A stretch of 64,000 nucleotides of DNA from Brachionus koreanus. Its lineage: Eukaryota > Rotifera > Eurotatoria > Ploima > Brachionidae. Shown here piece after piece: positions 59,178 to 64,000 of the stretch; positions within the stretch are counted from its first letter, which is position 1, and every line of letters begins with the position of its first letter. Below the pieces are notes generated by a model. That model was not told the DNA's origin, did not search any database, and saw only the letters and a list, made by a program, of their open reading frames with translations. The stretch is taken from positions 379,603 through 443,602 of the forward strand of contig PJRA01000011.1 of assembly GCA_016987375.1 (NCBI GenBank), given 5' to 3'. Both the position numbers and the translations under genes were made by a program.

Positions 59178-62100
59178 TCATAATTTTTTGAATTTAGTCA
59201 AATCACAGTATGTTTCAATCAAATGTTCACATTTTGTATACGAGGCTCTCTTCAAACAGCTGCATGACTCCAAGTCGAAAAAATAATTCGCTTGACATTT
59301 AAGCGCTTTAGTCATGTTTTCTCCACTAATGCTTGCCTCATCACAAAAATAGTATTTAGAACAATCCAAAGGATCTCTGTAAAGACCTTTCTTTTTGTAT
59401 GCACAATTGAACGTTTCGCTCAGACTTAATGAAAAAAATTTCTCCGGCTGCTGACTAAGAAGCAACAAAAGATCGTTTCTGATACGATTTTGTTTTACTA
59501 ATTCAAAATCAGCATCGGACTCGTCCAGCAAATTGACTTCTTCTTTCAAAACATAGAAAACATTAGCATTAACTGAGGTCTGTATTCTGGAATTTTTTAG
59601 CATTATTTTTTCTTTCTTGTTCACATTGGACGAATACCATTCAGGCAAATAGTCCATGAGTAGAGACATGCTATTCTTAATTAAAGGATATGAACCTTGG
59701 TTACAAAATTTTCCACTAAAATCGTCCATGTCTATAGACCAAATGAATATTCCTCCCAATTTTTTAGCCACCACATATGCGGTCTTTGAGAAAGATTAAA
59801 ATTTATTAAAAGAATTAAATACTTTTTTTAATAAAATACTCTTAATTGGAAACTTTTGATGTCATCATAACTAATCCAATCAAAATTTTGATATAGATAA
59901 TGGCTTTTGCTTTGTGGCTGCCATTCCTGAGTCCAGTTTTTGTTTTTTTTTAGGTCACATATTTCGTAAAAGCTCAAAAAGCCAGCTGTTTGTGTGTAGC
60001 TGCCAGAAAGCGCATCATTCTGAATTGTTTTAGATAAAAGACCGGATTTTCGTTTGTCTTTTAAATGAAAAGACCGGCCATAAGCAGGAAGACCTTTTAA
60101 AAAAATCAAAATTAGTTTCAAATATTTTAAACAAGTAAATTTTTAAAAACCCAAAATAAGTTTGTGTGGTGGACAGCCATTTTTGATCCTTCGAAATTTT
60201 CTATTAAAAAAAATATGACATTTTAGATAAATTTTACCAATATGTGACAGCCCAGTCTTGATTAAATTGCGTTTCGGTACCAGTAGCATTTTCATGGTTG
60301 TACAAAGGTGCATTCATACCTGTCTTATCATCCCTTTTTGAAAAAAAAATAAAAACTGAAAAAAGAAAATTAAATTTATTTTACCAATTTCCATGAAAAT
60401 CAAATCTATTTTAAAAAAAAATTAGCTTAATTGATTAAAAAAAAATCAAATTTTTGTTAAATTTACGCCATTAAATTTATAAAGTCTAACTCGGCAGCAA
60501 TTTTTTTTATTTCATATCCTTGATCAATTCGTTTTTTCCCAGCTGCAGCTGCTATCGATAAAATAAGCTGATCCTGGTCTTGATTAATTGACTCATAAAT
60601 AATTGCCTTCCGGAATTCTTTTATCAATCTAGTAAAATTTGGTTTGTCCGCTAAATCACCTCCTCTATCACCAGGAAATTCCCAATCTTAAATTAGAAAA
60701 ACTAAATATTTCTGAAATTTCTTTTTAAATCTAAAACATTTTCTAAATTTTACATATTTTAATTATTTAGAAAAGATGATTCCAATAATTTAATTTTTCT
60801 TACAGACTTTATCAGAATAAAATAAAAAAACTAATATTAATTATTTTTAATTTTTTTAGTTTAAATAAAATAAAACAAATAAAATTTTTTATAACGGATG
60901 AAAAATTTTATTTTTCTAGGTGAATTTTAAATTATAAAATTAAAAATTATCAGTAAAAAAATATGCTTCTAAATATTTTTTTGAATTCAATATTAAGCTT
61001 AATTTTATAAATTTTTGCTAGAAAATTTTTTCATAAGAAAAATTCTTTAAAATTTAAAGAAAAATTGGTGGCGTGATGATTAAATTTTGATCATAGGCTT
61101 CAATAAGTCTTTGTTTAGCTATTTTTGTTTACTAGTCGTAAAATTAAAATTTTTGGTTAAAATTTTTTACCCAATTTTTTAATCCACTAGGATAGAATAG
61201 GGTTAAAAAAAAAAATTTTTTTGGTTGAGACAAAAAATTTTCTTTCGAAATTAGACAATATTTTGCTAAATATCTTGGCTGATTAAAATTTTTGAAATTC
61301 AAGACTTTTTATATACTATTCTAGTTAGTAGAAAATTCGTTTAATTTATTAATAAAAGCTTTATACAGTATCTTTTATGATTTAGACTAAACTAATTATT
61401 CCTTAACTTATTAACATTTTTCCAATCAAAATAAAAATTTTCAAAATAAAAAACAAAAAAAGATTAATTACCTAGATCAATTCCATCAAAATTGTAAAAA
61501 CGTAAAAATCTAATAGCATGAGTAATAAAATTTTTTCTTGTTTGTTTTAACTTTACCATTGCACTGAATTCTTCGCTGGCCATACTTGATAAAAATATTA
61601 ATAATTTTTATTTAGAATAACAAAGAAAAAAAGTTAGTACTTCCAACCACCAATAGCTAACATAGTTTTAAGTTTAGGATTTTTGTATTTTAAATCATTG
61701 ATTCTTTTATACATTTCTTCATCGTTTTCCTCAATGGTTCGAATTGTAAGCGTATTTTTATCTATGTAAGCAAATGCAAAAATAATGTGCGTACATAGGA
61801 ATGGATCAACATTTTCAGGAAGAAATCGTGCTGAACCTGGCCTGTATTGACTCCAATTAGTAACATAGCATACTTTTTTATATTTGTATAATTGATCCAA
61901 ATCGACAACAGGTTTTCGATTTTTATATTTTCGGTTTTTTTTTTTTGATTTTACTCTTGGTATATTTATATTCTCATTTCTATTCAGTTTTATTGGAACA
62001 ACTATGTATGCATATTCATTTTGATCATTATTTGTCAAATCATAGCTGTCATTTGATGAGCGAAATTCTCTAATTTTTTCTGGAAAGTCTTTTGCAAATA

Positions 62101-62657
62101 AAGTTACTAGTTTTTTTTCTGCGGGACGAAATTTCATCTTTTTGGTAACTTGAAATGAAACATTCATAGCATTTGTAGATGTATTGTATTTATTCACCAT
62201 TTTTGTATCTAAATCTGATTGACACGGATGCCAAGGAAGCGACCAGACACACTTTTGGATTTTCTCATCAAAAATAAGACCACGAGCACATTTGAATATT
62301 TTGCTAGTTGAAGATTGCATATACGGATAGCATAGTTGGTAGTAACACGGTCCTGCATCGTTGATGCACATTAAACTCTTCGACTCAAATTCTTTATTCA
62401 TAAAAAAAAACATTTAGTTTTTTCAAGAAGAAAAAGATAAAAATAAAATTAATAATAGATTCTTTTTAAAACTTATTAATCAATTTGTTTCAGTATTTAA
62501 TCTAAGAAATTAAAAAATGGTTGTAAGTGTCTAATTGAAAAATTTTCTCCAACTTACCAAGGTGCTTTTGAAGATAGAATGTGTTGAACTTATGTTGGGC
62601 TGCAGCAAAAATTAATAGATATACAAATATAGAGTATAATTCAAACAAGTGTTTCAT
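59178..62657 (-). CDS. GH18 chitinase with N- and C-terminal chitin-binding domains
   Basis: Nine exons on the minus strand: 62657-62558, 62391-61641, 61584-61472, 60686-60467, 60405-60385 (21 nt), 60333-60238, 60188-60151, 60093-59840 and 59783-59178. All phases fit; product 732 aa. Residues 1-20 look like a signal peptide. A Cys-rich domain of peritrophin/CBM14 type follows (about 40-95), then a basic linker, then GH18 from VCYVTNWSQYRPG. The catalytic motif FDGIDLDWE (316-324) is intact, with Glu324 as acid; it is split by an 785-nt intron between Leu321 and Asp322. Further GH18 blocks are GGWN, FDFHGNWDD, LILGLPAYGRSF and GIFIWSIDMDDF. A second CBM14 with six cysteines lies at about 656-730. 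It should cleave chitin outside the cell. For exon 7, the acceptor before GATC avoids a stop created by the upstream AG. Confidence 0.92.
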
Positions 62658-64000
62658 GCTACCTCAAAAATCTAATCTAAAATTTAAATGAAACATTTTT
62701 TAAATTATTAGTTATCAATATGAAGCCTAAAAATTTTAAATTAATTTTGAGAAATGAAGGAAACTAAGTAAATATTTATACAAGGAAAATCAGGTATTAA
62801 CTTAAGTATTTTAATCAATTAATTAATTCAATTGTAAATACTTAAGAGCCTGGTATAGTAAATTGCTAACATCCATGTAAATTTTTTTGCTAAATCTCGA
62901 GTGCAAATAGCTAATCTTTATGATCACTCTTAATAAATGAAAACTCGTCTTCTTGTCCATTTGATATTTTTGCTAAAACTTAAAAATTGATATTTAGAAT
63001 TTTAATTAAGAAAGAATTGATTTAAAATTTTGAAAAGTACTAATCTTTTATATGCATCGCATGGACTTATTAAAGAGAATAATATTTTTTGTGAATTAAG
63101 CACTAAGCTAATCTTTGAATTTTATGTAATTCAAATGACTCAACAAGAAAATTTATTAATGAATAAGTTTCATTGTCACATATAAATAATTAGAGATTTA
63201 TTAAATCTTCAACTTATTCAATTCATTTGATAAGTTTTAATATGAGAGTGTAAATCCAATAATTTTTTTTTTAATTAGATATTAAAAAAGTTTTTATCTA
63301 AATTTGTATGTTTTGAAGATTAGTAAAAAATTGTATCGAAATTGTTTCAATCAAGTATTTTGAAACACAGCTCAAAAAAACATTATATAAATATTAAATC
63401 TCTTTAAAATTTCATTCTTTCTTAGATTTACTTATTTTTTCGAAAACTTTAAATCTGAATTAAAAAGGTTTAGTTGCAGTATTACACTAAAAAATTTAGA
63501 GTAAAATTTTTCAAATCATTTTATTATTCTGTTACATGTTTTTTACTTTTTTAGATTGTTTAATTAGTTTTAAAACAATTTCAATTTAAAATTAATTATT
63601 TATTTATTTTTATTCCATTTTTCATATTAATAAAATTAAAAATTAACTTAACTTAAGGTAATTGAATATAAGATTATATACTGTTACTTTGGAGTTTTTT
63701 TTTCACAAAATATTTGGATTAAGTGCTGTTGAACTTAACAAAAACATTTGCTTTAGAATGTTTACTGTGAAAAGCAGATTTTGAAATGCATTAAACATGT
63801 CTTTGAGCTGTGACAAAACAAAAATAATTAATAGAACATGAGTGATTAATCAATAATTTTTTTTTTAAATAAACTATTTAATTTAGCCAATATCATGAAA
63901 TTCAAATAACCGAATCAGTTCGAATCACTTTAACTCGTTTGATTTCAAGAACAAATATTTATCTAGAGCATAAGATTCTAAATTAAAATAAAATATAAAC
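62658..64000. other. AT-rich region upstream of chitinase
   Basis: No gene recognised. TATAAATA on the minus strand near 62774-62782 is a possible chitinase TATA box. The rest is homopolymer-rich. Confidence 0.4.

Overview
The window is eukaryotic and very AT-rich. Genes sit apart from each other, most are cut by short GT-AG introns (about 50-80 nt), and the spaces between them are full of decayed transposons. Gene content points to a small non-arthropod protostome: a lamin-like cytoplasmic intermediate filament, chitinase, secreted Cu/Zn SOD, aquaglyceroporin, p38, sacsin and the ciliary protein CCDC181. A monogonont rotifer of the Brachionus type fits best. That is an inference from composition, intron size and gene set, not a database result.

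Layout. 1-3.1 kb: LINE fragments. 3.1-5.1 kb (+): a CCDC181 orthologue with a perfect RFX X-box upstream. 5.3-9.3 kb: further LINE pieces (one with a twin-priming 5' inversion), a stray copy of part of the CCDC181 exon, and piggyBac-like remains. 9.45-11.95 kb: a nearly whole but disabled MULE transposon with a 9-bp target duplication and terminal inverted repeats built from 31-bp units. 12.2-13.2 kb (-): aquaglyceroporin, 3 exons. 14.2-15.6 kb (-): p38 MAP kinase, 7 exons. 16.3-18.1 kb: LINE and mariner relics. 19.2-19.7 kb (+): HINT1, 2 exons. 21.9-45.5 kb (+): one large sacsin gene, rebuilt here as 10 phase-consistent exons coding for 3474 aa, with MITEs and an assembly gap in its introns. 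47.4 kb (+): a single-exon dual-specificity phosphatase. 49.8-51.6 kb (-): heparan-alpha-glucosaminide N-acetyltransferase, single exon. 53.8-55.7 kb (-): an intermediate-filament rod spliced in frame to a four-EF-hand calmodulin-like domain. 58.4-58.9 kb (-): secreted Cu/Zn SOD. 59.2-62.7 kb (-): chitinase, 9 exons.

The genes do not form an operon or a common pathway. The most unusual items are the intermediate-filament/calmodulin fusion, the sacsin whose only recognisable HSP90-like module has lost its ATP-binding signatures, the X-box in front of the ciliary gene, and the MULE with repeat-built ends. Exon models were worked out by hand from splice consensus, reading phase and resemblance to known families; no alignment or search was run.
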